Below, piece by piece: positions 17,099-25,303 of a stretch of 64,000 bases of DNA. The notes under the pieces are model-generated. The model was not told the origin of the DNA and ran no database searches. It was given only the letters and a program-made list of their open reading frames with translations. The position numbers and the translations under genes were made by a program. How positions within the stretch are numbered: the stretch's first letter is position 1; each line of letters opens with the position of its first letter. The stretch comes from Acrocarpospora macrocephala (GTDB taxonomy: Bacteria; Actinomycetota; Actinomycetes; Streptosporangiales; Streptosporangiaceae): positions 62,001-126,000 of the forward strand of contig NZ_BLAE01000015.1 in the NCBI RefSeq assembly GCF_009687865.1, in the 5' to 3' direction.

Positions 17099-17836
17099 TC
17101 ACCAGGGGATGACGCCGTCGTCCTCAAAGAACGAACCGGTCGGGCCGTCGTCGGGCAGCGTGGCGAGCCGGATCGCCGTGGCTGCGCCCTGTTCAGGAGT
17201 GCGGGGCCCGTGGAAGCCGGTGAAGTCGGTCGCGACCAGGCCCGGGCAGGCGGCGTTGATCAGGATGTTCGTACCGGCGAACTGCCGGGCGTACTGCACG
17301 GTGACGGCATTGAGGAACGACTTCGACGGCGAGTAGGCCGCCATGATCGGGCCGATCTCGATGTCCGGGTCCGCCTGCCGGGTCAGGGAGGCGACGCTAC
17401 TGGAGACGTTGACGATGCGGGGCGACGTCGAGCGCCGCAGCAGCGGCAGCATCGCGTTGGTCACCCGGATGACACCGATGACGTTGGTCTCCACGACCGC
17501 GCGGACCACGTCGAGGTCGAGCGTGGTCGGGTCCTGCACCCACCCGGGACCCATCTCTCCTGAGATGCCGGCGTTGTTGACCAGGACGTCCAGGCGCCCG
17601 GCCTGCCGTTCGATCAGTTCCGCGGCATCGGTGACGCTCTGGTCGCTGATCACGTCAAGGGGCACTCCGAATGCGTCCACCCCGGCGGCGCGCAGCTTCT
17701 CAACGGCGGTCTCGCGCCGGGCCTCGTCACGGGCTCCCACGCCCACGCGGTACCCGAGGGCGCCAAGGCCGGCCGCGATTTCGTACCCGATTCCCTTGTT
17801 CGCGCCGGTCACCAGCGCGATCTTCGTTTCGCTCAT
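17099..17836 (-). CDS. SDR-family oxidoreductase
   Basis: A 245-residue classical short-chain dehydrogenase starting MSETKIALVTGANKGIGYEI. The cofactor motif is TGANKGIG, followed by NNAG and the catalytic YSPSK (Tyr and Lys). SSSVAS supplies the Ser. It resembles the NADP-dependent carbonyl-reductase-like SDRs often paired with LysR or TetR genes. An upstream start at 17896 would run over the regulator's operators. It is divergent from the lysR gene at 17924, with two palindromes between them, so it is the probable target of that regulator. Confidence 0.9.
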   Translation of the reverse strand: MSETKIALVTGANKGIGYEIAAGLGALGYRVGVGARDEARRETAVEKLRAAGVDAFGVPLDVISDQSVTDAAELIERQAGRLDVLVNNAGISGEMGPGWVQDPTTLDLDVVRAVVETNVIGVIRVTNAMLPLLRRSTSPRIVNVSSSVASLTRQADPDIEIGPIMAAYSPSKSFLNAVTVQYARQFAGTNILINAACPGLVATDFTGFHGPRTPEQGAATAIRLATLPDDGPTGSFFEDDGVIPW

Positions 17837-17873
17837 GCCGTTGATGTTCGCTCGCGGACGAGCGGTGCATCCA

Positions 17874-17909
17874 ACACCGATACGGTGTCCTGTCATACCC
17901 GGTAGGTAT
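17874..17909. promoter_or_regulatory. Two palindromes in the SDR/LysR divergent promoter
   Basis: ACACCG-ATA-CGGTGT (17874-17888) and ATACC-CGGTA-GGTAT (17895-17909) lie side by side in an 87-bp intergenic region, centres 21 bp apart (two helical turns). The second fits a TN11A LysR box. The pairing is what a tetrameric LysR regulator normally occupies. Confidence 0.6.
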
Positions 17910-17923
17910 CACCGGGGTAGGCT

Positions 17924-18793
17924 GTGGTCGTGGACGCCTTGGAGACCCGCGAGTTGAGGTACTTCGTGGCCGTCGCCGAGGAGCTGCACTTCGGCCGCGC
18001 CGCCGAGCGCCTCGGCATGGCCCAGCCGCCGCTGTCCCGGGCGATCCAGCAGCTCGAGCGGCGCCTCGGCGTCTCCCTGCTGGAACGTAACCGCCGCGGC
18101 GTCTCCCTGACCGGCGCCGGAGAGGTGCTGCTGCACGAGGGCCGCGCAGCCCTCGACGCGACCACCGCCGCCGCTCGCCGCACCCGTCGCGCCGGTGGCG
18201 CCGACAGTCCGGGTGGCCCCCGCAATCGCCTGGTGCTGGCGGTGAAGGCCGCCGGGTCGCATGAGCTGCTGCAGAAGCTTCTCGACGCTTACGCGGCCGA
18301 GCACGATGCCGCCGAGATCGAGGTGCTGCTGTGCGGCATTTGCGAGCAGGAAGGGCTGCTGCGCGATGGCCGCGCTGATGTGGCGCTCATGCACACGCCG
18401 TTCAACTCCCTCGCCGGGTTCGACAGCGAGGAACTGCTGACCGAGGGGCAGATCGCTATCCTGCCCGCCGGGCACCCCCTCGCCGCGCGCAAGACTCTGT
18501 CCCTGGCCGACGTCAGCGACGTCCCCGATCTTCCGCTCGCCCGCTGGCCCCGCTACGGCACGTACGCACCCGGCCCTGGTCCCGAGATCCACGACCAGAC
18601 GCAGCTGGCCCAGCTGATCGCCCTCGGACGCACCGTGGCCGTCGTTCCCGACTCCGCCCGCGCCTGGCTATGGGCCGAGCACACCGCCGTCCCCTTGACC
18701 GACGCGCCCCCCGTCGTCACCCACATCGCCTGGCCCGCGCACAGCCGCTCCCTCGCCCTCGCCAGGCTGGTCCGCACGGCCACATGCCTTTAG
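17924..18793 (+). CDS. LysR-family transcriptional regulator
   Basis: A 289-residue LysR protein from a GTG. The helix-turn-helix reads LETRELRYFVAVAEELHFGR, then RLGMAQPPLSRAIQQLERRL. The effector domain includes RLVLAVKAAGSHELLQ, LLTEGQIAILPAGHPLA and TVAVVPDSARAW. It is of the CbnR/BenM-like type that answers to small aromatic or other ligands. It divergently flanks the SDR gene with two palindromes between. Its stop overlaps by four bases the stop of the convergent SDR-cyclase fusion gene. Confidence 0.9.
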   Translation: MVVDALETRELRYFVAVAEELHFGRAAERLGMAQPPLSRAIQQLERRLGVSLLERNRRGVSLTGAGEVLLHEGRAALDATTAAARRTRRAGGADSPGGPRNRLVLAVKAAGSHELLQKLLDAYAAEHDAAEIEVLLCGICEQEGLLRDGRADVALMHTPFNSLAGFDSEELLTEGQIAILPAGHPLAARKTLSLADVSDVPDLPLARWPRYGTYAPGPGPEIHDQTQLAQLIALGRTVAVVPDSARAWLWAEHTAVPLTDAPPVVTHIAWPAHSRSLALARLVRTATCL

Positions 18794-20082
18794 GCCACGT
18801 CGGGGAGTTTGACGATGTTGAGTTGGCGGAGCATGCCGAGGATGTCCTCGCCGAACCAGGCTTCGGTGATCTTTCCGTTGGCCACCGTGTAGATGCCGAT
18901 GCCAAGCCATTCGGCTGGTAGGCCGCTGGCGGGCGCGCCCATGAACGGCCCGGTATGAGTCCCGCTGTTGGTGAAGCGGACGACGACCTTGTCACCGGTG
19001 GCGACGATGTCCTGCTCCCGGAGGCGCATTCCGGTGAAAGCGCCAGAAATGCTGGCACCCAGGTACTGCTTGTAGGCGGCCAGGCCATGGATGTCGCCCA
19101 GGCTTCCGCCGTGCCAGCGCAGGTCCTCCGACCACAGGTCGTCGAGCACGTCCAGGTCACCCCCGTTGACGACCTCGCTCAGGAATCGCCGGACGACCGA
19201 CACCGGGTCCGTGGCGGCCTGGCCGAGCGGGTCGCGCTGGCGGGGCGTGGCGTCGTCGCGGTCGGTCGAGCGGCTGAGTTCCTGCCAGGCCTGGTCGCGG
19301 GCGGCGAGCGTCCTGGCGGCGGCGCTGGCGCTGGCGAGGGCATCGGAGCCGAGGAGCAGCCGCAGCGGCGGCTCGTCCATGTCGGCGAGGCGGGTCACCA
19401 CGTCGGCGACCTTCGCCGGGTCGCCCAGGGCTGCGTCGGTGCCGTCCTTGAACAGGTCGCTGAGGAAGCCGATCGTGCCGGCGTACGGAGGTGAGGGCGG
19501 GGGGATGGTCATGGAGGACCCCGCCCAATCGGTCCGCATCCCGCCCGGCTCGATCGCCGTCACCTTGATGCCGAGCGGACCGACCTCGGCCGCCAGCACC
19601 TCGGTGAAGCCGTTCACCGCCCATTTGGCCGTCTGGTATGCCGACAGCCCGGGGGTGGCGACGCGTCCGCCAACCGAGGTGACGGTGATGATGTGCCCAC
19701 TGCCCTGCCCGCGCAGGACCGGAAGGGCGGCCTTGGTGACGTTGACGACGCCGAACAGGTTCGTCTCGATCTGTGCCCGGAAGCTGTCGAGGGTGGTGTC
19801 CTCGACCGAGGCCAGGTCGGCGTAACCGGCGTTGTTGACGATCACGTCCAGGCGGCCGAACTCCGCCACGGCCGTCTGGACGGCCGCTGCGGCCTCATCG
19901 GCGTCGGTCACGTCCAGCGGCAGGGCCAGCAGGCGACCGGGGTGGGCCGCGGACAGATCGTCCAGCCGTCGCGGGTTCCTGGCGGTGGCCGCGACCCGGT
20001 CACCACGCTCCAGCGCGGCGGCCACGATCTCGCGGCCGAGACCACGGGCACTGCCCGTCACGAACCAGATTTTCTGGGTCAT
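18790..20082 (-). CDS. Fusion protein: SDR oxidoreductase + SnoaL-like cyclase domain
   Basis: About 430 residues from the ATG at 20082, behind GGAAAGGA. Residues 1-280 are a classical SDR: VTGSARGLGREI, DVIVNNAGYADL, and TSVGG with YQTAK as the catalytic Ser, Tyr and Lys. Residues from about 300 on form a complete SnoaL/ester-cyclase fold (VVRRFLSEVVNGGDLDVLDD, HGLAAYKQYLG, GIGIYTVANGKITEAW). The two halves are in one frame with a charged linker, and I see no stop between them. It is the second gene after the alpha/beta hydrolase, 37 bp apart, in a TetR-controlled operon. The cyclase half may be binding-only. Confidence 0.87.
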   Translation of the reverse strand: MTQKIWFVTGSARGLGREIVAAALERGDRVAATARNPRRLDDLSAAHPGRLLALPLDVTDADEAAAAVQTAVAEFGRLDVIVNNAGYADLASVEDTTLDSFRAQIETNLFGVVNVTKAALPVLRGQGSGHIITVTSVGGRVATPGLSAYQTAKWAVNGFTEVLAAEVGPLGIKVTAIEPGGMRTDWAGSSMTIPPPSPPYAGTIGFLSDLFKDGTDAALGDPAKVADVVTRLADMDEPPLRLLLGSDALASASAAARTLAARDQAWQELSRSTDRDDATPRQRDPLGQAATDPVSVVRRFLSEVVNGGDLDVLDDLWSEDLRWHGGSLGDIHGLAAYKQYLGASISGAFTGMRLREQDIVATGDKVVVRFTNSGTHTGPFMGAPASGLPAEWLGIGIYTVANGKITEAWFGEDILGMLRQLNIVKLPDVA

Positions 20083-20119
20083 CGCAGATTCATCCTTTCC
20101 GGGTGCTTCAAACAGGGGA

Positions 20120-21058
20120 TCAGGCGTACGCCTTGCGGAGCAGGTCACCGATCATGGTGATCGCCTCACGGGCGACCTCGACCGGCTTGACGTGGGTGAA
20201 ACCGTGGTCGACGCCGTCGAACTGGCGGTGGGTGACCTGGACGCCCTTGGCCGCCAGGTCGGCCGCCAGGTCGTTCATCTCATGCCGCAGCGTGTCGTAC
20301 TCGGCGGTCATGATGAGGGTGGGCGGGAACTCCGCAAGCCGCTCGTAGCGCGCCGGGGAGGCCAGCGGCGAGGTGAGGTCGGCGCCGACGAAGTAGGTGC
20401 GACGGACCAGATCCATCATCTGCGGGGGGACGACCGGGTTCGGCTTGGCCGAGGTGCGCGTGGAGTCCGGACGGGAGATGTCCGCGGCGCCGAACTCGGC
20501 ACTGATCGCGACCGGCACGTATCCGCCTTCGTCGATCGCCTGCTGCGCGACGCTGAGCGCGAACTTGCCGCCCGCGCTCGGACCCCCGACGGAGACACGT
20601 TCACCGTCCCAGCCGCGGGCCTCGCCGTTGCCGTGGATCCAGCGGAAGACGTCGTAGGTCTGCTCCTCCGACACCGGGAAGCGGACCTTGGGCGCGGTGT
20701 CGTAGTCGGGGATCACGACGTAGCAGCCGATCTCGGAGGCGAGGTAGCGGGCCACGTTGTCCTCCTGCTGGGGCACCCGGACGATGAACGCGCCGCCGTG
20801 GACGATCAGGTGGACCGGGGGCCGGCGGCCGGAAGCGTGCCACGCGGCGATGTGCTGCGGCGTGGGGGCGTAGACCAAAGCCTTGAGCGTGCCGTGCCGG
20901 GTTGGGATCGTGATCCGCGCAGGCTTGGCGATCTTCTTCGTCGCGAACTGCAACTCCGGTGAGGAGTACCGCAGCCGGAACATCGGGCGGAACAGAAGCT
21001 GGAAGGTGCGGGCCGACAGGGCCGCCCGCCAGTGGATCTGAGGATCGTTGCCGAGCAT
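20120..21058 (-). CDS. Alpha/beta-hydrolase of the hormone-sensitive-lipase type
   Basis: About 312 residues from the ATG at 21058, with GAGGGG seven bases upstream; an ATG at 21073 is the alternative. It has the HSL-family oxyanion motif LIVHGGAFIV, the nucleophile elbow GGPSAGGK, the acid in TAEYDTLRHEM and the His in GVDHGFTH. It is a cytosolic ester hydrolase for short-chain or bulky esters. It is the first gene of an operon with the SDR-cyclase fusion. The promoter carries one of two TetR-type operators shared with the divergent tetR-like gene at 21159, the likely repressor. Confidence 0.9.
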   Translation of the reverse strand: MLGNDPQIHWRAALSARTFQLLFRPMFRLRYSSPELQFATKKIAKPARITIPTRHGTLKALVYAPTPQHIAAWHASGRRPPVHLIVHGGAFIVRVPQQEDNVARYLASEIGCYVVIPDYDTAPKVRFPVSEEQTYDVFRWIHGNGEARGWDGERVSVGGPSAGGKFALSVAQQAIDEGGYVPVAISAEFGAADISRPDSTRTSAKPNPVVPPQMMDLVRRTYFVGADLTSPLASPARYERLAEFPPTLIMTAEYDTLRHEMNDLAADLAAKGVQVTHRQFDGVDHGFTHVKPVEVAREAITMIGDLLRKAYA

Positions 21059-21084
21059 GGGGGGTCCCCTCATTCACCTATCTT

Positions 21085-21141
21085 CTAACTGGTTAGTTAG
21101 AACGTAGGCCGGTATGGCCAGCTTGTCAACTAACCGGTTAG
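21085..21141. promoter_or_regulatory. Pair of TetR-family operators
   Basis: CTAACTGGTTAG (21085-21096) and the perfect palindrome CTAACCGGTTAG (21130-21141) differ by one base and are 45 bp apart centre to centre. They sit in the divergent promoter between the hydrolase operon and the TetR gene. One is near each gene. Confidence 0.8.
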
Positions 21142-21158
21142 AAAAATATGATGAGGGC

Positions 21159-21713
21159 ATGCAAAGGGATGCCGAAGCCACCCGCAAGCGCCTGCTGGAG
21201 GCAGCGATCAAGGAGTTCGCCGCCTACGGGATCGCGGGGGCCCGCGTGGACCGGATCGCCGCGGCGGCCGACTCGAACAAGGCGCAGATCTACCACTACT
21301 ACGGCAGCAAGGATCAGCTCTTCGATGCCGCCTTCGAAGCCATCGTCACCCAGGTCGTCACCCGGACGCCGCTCGACGTGCACGACCTGCCTGGATACGC
21401 CGCGCTGCTCGCCGCCCTCTACGACGAGCACCCGGAGATCATGCGCATGTCCGACTGGCAGCGGCTGGAGCGGAGCGGGGACGCTCCCGTTCCGCTCGCC
21501 GCCGCCAGTGTCCAAAGCAAAATCGACGAAATCGCCCGAGCGCAGGCGGAAGGGATACTGCCCGGCCACTACCCGGCCGGAGTTCTGCTCGTTCTCGTCC
21601 TGCAGCTCGCGGCCACATGGGTCTCGATCGGTCCGGAGTTCGCCGCTGCCAAAGGCAGCGAACGAGGCACGTATGTCGCCGACGCCGTCCATCGCCTGCT
21701 CGGAGGACGCTAG
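21159..21713 (+). CDS. TetR/AcrR-family repressor
   Basis: About 184 residues from the ATG at 21159. An earlier in-frame start at 21114 would place an operator inside the coding region, so I reject it. The DNA-binding part reads RKRLLEAAIKEFAAYGIAGA, then IAAAADSNKAQIYHYYGSKD. The C-terminal half is the ligand domain of unassigned specificity. It is divergent from the alpha/beta-hydrolase and SDR-cyclase operon, and two near-identical palindromes in the shared region make it the evident local repressor. Confidence 0.9.
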   Translation: MQRDAEATRKRLLEAAIKEFAAYGIAGARVDRIAAAADSNKAQIYHYYGSKDQLFDAAFEAIVTQVVTRTPLDVHDLPGYAALLAALYDEHPEIMRMSDWQRLERSGDAPVPLAAASVQSKIDEIARAQAEGILPGHYPAGVLLVLVLQLAATWVSIGPEFAAAKGSERGTYVADAVHRLLGGR

Positions 21714-21791
21714 AGGCCCCGACCATCCCACAACAAAGATCGTCCGGATCAGGCTCGCCTAACGACTCCTTTTGAAGATCTCGCGACGAAA

Positions 21792-22613
21792 TCAGCCGCG
21801 GGTCGCCTCCGCACGGTCGGGAGCCGGCAGCTCGCCCGGCTCCTGCGGGACGGCGGAAGGCAGGAAGCGGCCGATCAGCAGTTGGTAGAGGCCGGCGCCG
21901 GCGAGTCCGCCGATGATCGGGATCCAGAAGTACGGATACCCCGTCTGATCGCGGAACGCGCCTTCGTAGCCGGTGAGGAAGCTGGCGAGCCGCGGCCCGA
22001 AGTCACGTGCCGGGTTGGTCGCGTATCCGGCGTTCGTGCCCCACGCCATGCCGATGCCGACGACGAGCAGGCCGATGACGAACGGCACCAGGTGGGCGGC
22101 CGGGGTAGTGCCCGTGGCGTCGGTGATGGCGATGATCAGGAACAGCAGGATGGCCGTGCCGATCACCTGGTCGCGGAAGGCGCCCCACTAGCCGACCGGC
22201 AGCGTGCCGTTGCCGGGCAGAGTGGAGAAGACGCCCTGGGTCTTGATGGTGAGACCGGGGTCCGCGGCGTGCAGGACCTCGGTGTAGTTCCAGCGCACCA
22301 GCAGCGCGGCGACGAACGCGCCGAGGAACTGGGCGATCGAGTAGGGAGCCACCTTGCGCCACTCGAAGCCCTTGAAGGCCGCGAGCGCGATGGTGACGGC
22401 GGGATTGAGATGTGCGCCGCTGATCCGTCCGGCCACGTAGATGCCGAGCATCACGCCCAGGCCCCAGGACCAGGCGATGCTGTCGTGGTCACCGATACCG
22501 CCGCCGGCCACCTGGGCCACCACGCCGAGACCGAACAGGATGAGAATCATCGTGCCGGCGAACTCGGCCGCGAGCTCGCCGATCAGACCCGGGGCTTTCC
22601 CTCGTTCTGCCAT
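21792..22613 (-). pseudogene. Aquaporin/glycerol-facilitator gene with internal amber stop
   Basis: From the ATG at 22613 (GGGAGG upstream) a MIP-family channel of about 273 codons can be read, interrupted by a single in-frame TAG at 22188-22190. The first half has GELAAEFAGTMILILFGLGV and the first NPA box (SGAHLNPAVTIAL). The second half has the second box NPARDFGPRL, whose Asp favours glycerol-conducting members. The frame is unchanged across the stop, and TGG (Trp) to TAG would restore PVGWWGAFRDQ. It may be a pseudogene, a sequencing error or a readthrough case. Without readthrough only a half-channel is made. Confidence 0.85.
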
Positions 22614-22653
22614 GGGCCCTCCCTGAGCCACCGCACGCGCGAACCTCGGGTAC

Positions 22654-22695
22654 GCCCTCCGTTCCCGAACGTGTCCCCAGCCGCCAGGTAGCTGA
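22654..22695 (+). repeat. Left terminal inverted repeat of the transposon-like unit
   Basis: Starts GCCCTCCGTTCCCGAACGTG and matches the reverse complement of 26727-26768 at 39 of 42 positions. The 5-bp direct repeat GGGTA lies immediately outside (22648-22652), with one extra base at 22653 counted as the outermost base of the element. Confidence 0.85.
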
Positions 22696-22821
22696 GTGAG
22701 TGATCACGATTGCGGTTCGTGGTCGTTACGGGCGGGTGAATGCGGCTGGTTGGTGGGGGTTCCTGCTTGATCGTGTTCGTGTTGGAGACGGTCGGGTCGG
22801 GTGTGGAGGGTGGGGGTTCGG

Positions 22822-23420
22822 GTGCGTCGGGAGTGGGAGCCGGAAGAGCTGATCGCGGCGTGGACTCTGCTGGACGGCGACTGGGAGCTGGTGGGGAACA
22901 AGACGGGGGCGACGCGCCTGGGCTTCAGCCTCTTGCTCAAGTTTTTCGAGCAGGAGGCCCGGTTCCCGCGGCATGTGGGTGAGCTGCCGAAGGCTGCGGT
23001 GGACTACGTCGCCGGTCAGGTACAGGTCGATCCGGCGCTGCTGGCGGAGTACGACTGGTCGGGCCGGTCGATCGAGCGGCACCGGGCGCAGATCCGGGAG
23101 GCGTTGGGGTTCCGGGAACCGACGCGGGCGGACGAGGACGCGCTCATCGTGTGGCTGGCCACGGAAATCTGCCCGATGGTCCTGACGGATGAGGGGGTTG
23201 CGGGCGGCGTTGCTGGCCCGCTGCCGGAAGTCGGGGATCGAACCGCCGGGCCGGGTCGAGCGGATCATGGGGGCGTGCCCTCAAGGACCCCGCCTGGCAG
23301 CAGCGCCTGACCGACGCCGACAAGCGCGGCCTGTCGCCGCTGTTCTGGTCCAACGCCAACCTGTACGGCACGATCGACATCGACATGGGCCGCCGCCTCG
23401 ACCTGGGCCTCGCGGCCTGA
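22822..23420 (+). pseudogene. Tn3-family transposase, frameshifted and internally deleted
   Basis: The N-terminal DUF4158 part starts at a GTG with VRREWEPEELIAAWTLLDGD and runs to WLATEICPMVLTDEG. A one-base shift at the G-run near 23190-23196 is needed to continue with LRAALLARCRKSGIEPPGRV up to about 23275. The sequence then jumps directly to the extreme C-terminus in yet another frame (23277-23420): ALKDPAWQQRLTDADKRGLS, then LDLGLAA-stop. About 800 residues, including the whole DDE catalytic core, are missing. It is dead and explains why this element would be non-autonomous. Confidence 0.88.
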
Positions 23421-23470
23421 CCATCAGGGTCGGGTTCTTCGGCCAGGTCGCCGTCGTCCTGTTCGCTTGA

Positions 23471-24133
23471 TCATCCCGTCCGAGCGGGCGGGGTGCTCTG
23501 GTCGGGCAGCAGGCCGTTCAGCGCGGTCCGTACGGCCACTCGGCTCACCCCGTGCCTGCGGGCGAGGGCGGCGATCGAGGCACCCTCGTCGCGGAAGGCG
23601 GCGCGGACTTCCTCAAGCTTGTCGCCGGACAGGGCGGGCGGCCGGCCCCGGTACCGGCCTTCGGCTTCGGCAGCGGCGATCCCCTCGTCGGTCAGCTCGT
23701 TCTGCAGGTCTCGCTGGAACTGGCCCACGGCCGTGATGACGTTGATGAGCAGGTCCCTGGTCGCGTCCTTCGCCGCGAGGTCGGCGAAGTTCGACAACGG
23801 TCCCGACAACACCCGCAGGGCGACTCCGCGGGCCAGGCACCAGGCCCGCACGTGGTGGATGTCGACCAGGTCCCGGCACAGGCGGAACAGCTCCGAGACC
23901 GTCATGGTGTCGCCCGGGTTCGCGGCCGCGGCCAGCCTGGCGAACGCGGGCCGCTCCAACGCAGGGATCTTGGAGGTGGTCGCGGCGTCTTCGAACAGCA
24001 GCACGCCAGGGGCCGAGTGGAACCCCTCGGTGACGCCTTCGGTCCGGACCAGCAGACCGGCCTCGGTCAGGATGTGCCGCTGCCGTAGGAGGGACTGGGT
24101 CGCGGTCGACGACCGGGAGTACACGATCTGCAC
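23471..24133 (-). CDS. Serine recombinase (resolvase/invertase family)
   Basis: A 220-residue recombinase. The N-terminus IVYSRSSTATQSLLRQRHIL contains the catalytic Ser region, in place of the usual YxRVST. The middle has the helical VITAVGQFQRDLQNELTDEG, resembling the resolvase E-helix segment. The end carries RGRPPALSGDKLEEVRAAFR and the DNA-binding helix-turn-helix IAALARRHGVSRVAVRTALN. It most likely resolves cointegrates for the Tn3-type element in which it lies. It is convergent with the transposase remnant, and upstream (36 bp) is a small unknown gene on the same strand. Confidence 0.87.
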   Translation of the reverse strand: MQIVYSRSSTATQSLLRQRHILTEAGLLVRTEGVTEGFHSAPGVLLFEDAATTSKIPALERPAFARLAAAANPGDTMTVSELFRLCRDLVDIHHVRAWCLARGVALRVLSGPLSNFADLAAKDATRDLLINVITAVGQFQRDLQNELTDEGIAAAEAEGRYRGRPPALSGDKLEEVRAAFRDEGASIAALARRHGVSRVAVRTALNGLLPDQSTPPARTG

Positions 24134-24169
24134 GGGCGCTCCTTGAGCGTCAGGCCAGGCGGAGGCCGG

Positions 24170-24553
24170 TCAGCCGATGAGGTTGACGGTGCGGCGGAAG
24201 GTGGTGGCGGCGGCCTCCAGGTCCGCGACGACCTTGCGCCAGTCCGCGGCCTCGTCCTCGTCCTCGTCCATGTCGACCCAGTTCTGGGTGCCGAACTCGC
24301 GGGCGAACTCGCCGACGTGCGCGGCGGTCTCGGCCAGCTTGCTCAGGACCGTCCCGACGCTCATCCCGCCGGTGGGGGCAGCGCGGAACCGGTAGAGGTA
24401 GCTGCGGGCGGGCCCGAGGGACTGCTCCCGCTCGGTGTCGGTCAGCTCCTCCCAAGCTGGAACGTAGCCGGTCCCATCGTGGGCGAGCTGCTGGCGGGCT
24501 TTGGCCAGGGCCAGGACGCGCAGGTCATCGAGCGGGATCTGAGCCAACGGCAC
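24170..24553 (-). CDS. Hypothetical protein of the transposon-like unit
   Basis: A 127-residue acidic protein from a GTG with GGAGGAG about six bases upstream; an upstream TTG at 24568 is less likely because it overlaps the ribosome site. It shows LAQIPLDDLRVLALAKARQQ, WEELTDTEREQSLGPARSYL, and the acidic tract MDEDEDEAADW, mostly helical. I do not know the family. It is encoded just upstream of the recombinase on the same strand and probably co-transcribed, so it may assist recombination or simply be a passenger. Confidence 0.65.
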   Translation of the reverse strand: MPLAQIPLDDLRVLALAKARQQLAHDGTGYVPAWEELTDTEREQSLGPARSYLYRFRAAPTGGMSVGTVLSKLAETAAHVGEFAREFGTQNWVDMDEDEDEAADWRKVVADLEAAATTFRRTVNLIG

Positions 24554-24676
24554 GGCGCACTCCTCCAAGAGGGTTCGGGGCCCCTATTTGATGTCGTTAA
24601 ACCATGTCGTCAATCAAGATGCGAATCCGGCACCCAAGGACAGCTTTTCATCCACTGGTGTCCGATTTTCCGGGTG

Positions 24677-25294
24677 TCAGCGAAGGCCTGTCGAGAAACC
24701 TTCGTTTGCCGACAGGGAGGCCGCCCGTATTGCGGCGCGGTGCACCAGGCCGTCCAAGATAAGGGTCAGGCCGGCCTCGAACGCCGACTCGTGGTCGATC
24801 ACAGGCATGTCCGCCGGTGGATCCGAGCCGTCGCCGGAGTCGGCGTCCGCCTGTTCCTCCAGGACGCTGCCGACCGTGAAACGGCCGGCGGCCAGCATCG
24901 CCATCTGGGCGTCCCGCTCAGGCACTCCGGAGGTGACCAGGAAGTCCATCTTGCGGCGGATCCGGTCGAGGTCGTTGGCAGGAGTGCTGCCTGCGTGGAG
25001 GCGTGCGCCGTCCCGGCGCATCAGCAGGGTGCGCCGGAAGCTTCGCATGTTATCCAGGAACCAGTCGCGCCAGTCGTCGTCGGGCGTCGGCAGCGGGGCG
25101 GCCGCATGCGGTGCCATCGCCGCCTCCGCCATGGCGGCGAGGAGGTCCTTCTTGGTGCGGAAGTACCAGTAGAGCGAGGGCTGTTCGACGCCCAGCCGCT
25201 TCGCCAGCCGCCGCGTACTGACCGTGTCCAGCCCGACCTCGTCGAGCAGGTCGAGCGCTTCGGAGACGACGATCTCACGGTTCACCTTGGTCAC
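24677..25294 (-). CDS. TetR-class repressor closely resembling tetracycline-responsive TetR
   Basis: About 205 residues from a GTG (TKVNREIVVSEALDLLDEVG). Compared with TetR(B) from memory, the numbering stays in register to residue 105. Operator-contact positions Thr27, Arg28, Gln38, Pro39, Tyr42 and Lys48 are kept (helix GVEQPSLYWYF). Drug-contact positions Asn82, Phe86 and His100 are kept (DNMRSFRRTLL, GARLHAGS), and a Glu matching Glu147 is in GSVLEEQ. The C-terminal domain is of the TetR_C type. It is divergent from a flavin monooxygenase with tet-operator-like sites between. It probably responds to a tetracycline-like or similar Mg-chelated polyketide. Confidence 0.9.
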   Translation of the reverse strand: MTKVNREIVVSEALDLLDEVGLDTVSTRRLAKRLGVEQPSLYWYFRTKKDLLAAMAEAAMAPHAAAPLPTPDDDWRDWFLDNMRSFRRTLLMRRDGARLHAGSTPANDLDRIRRKMDFLVTSGVPERDAQMAMLAAGRFTVGSVLEEQADADSGDGSDPPADMPVIDHESAFEAGLTLILDGLVHRAAIRAASLSANEGFSTGLR

Positions 25295-25303
25295 GTTGAC
25301 AAA

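Noticed and set aside
24595-24630. Possible recombinase (res) site with TTGATGTCGTTA and GTCGTCAATCAA
   Set aside because: Only TTGAT/ATCAA pairs cleanly and no further subsites are visible, so I cannot support a res site.
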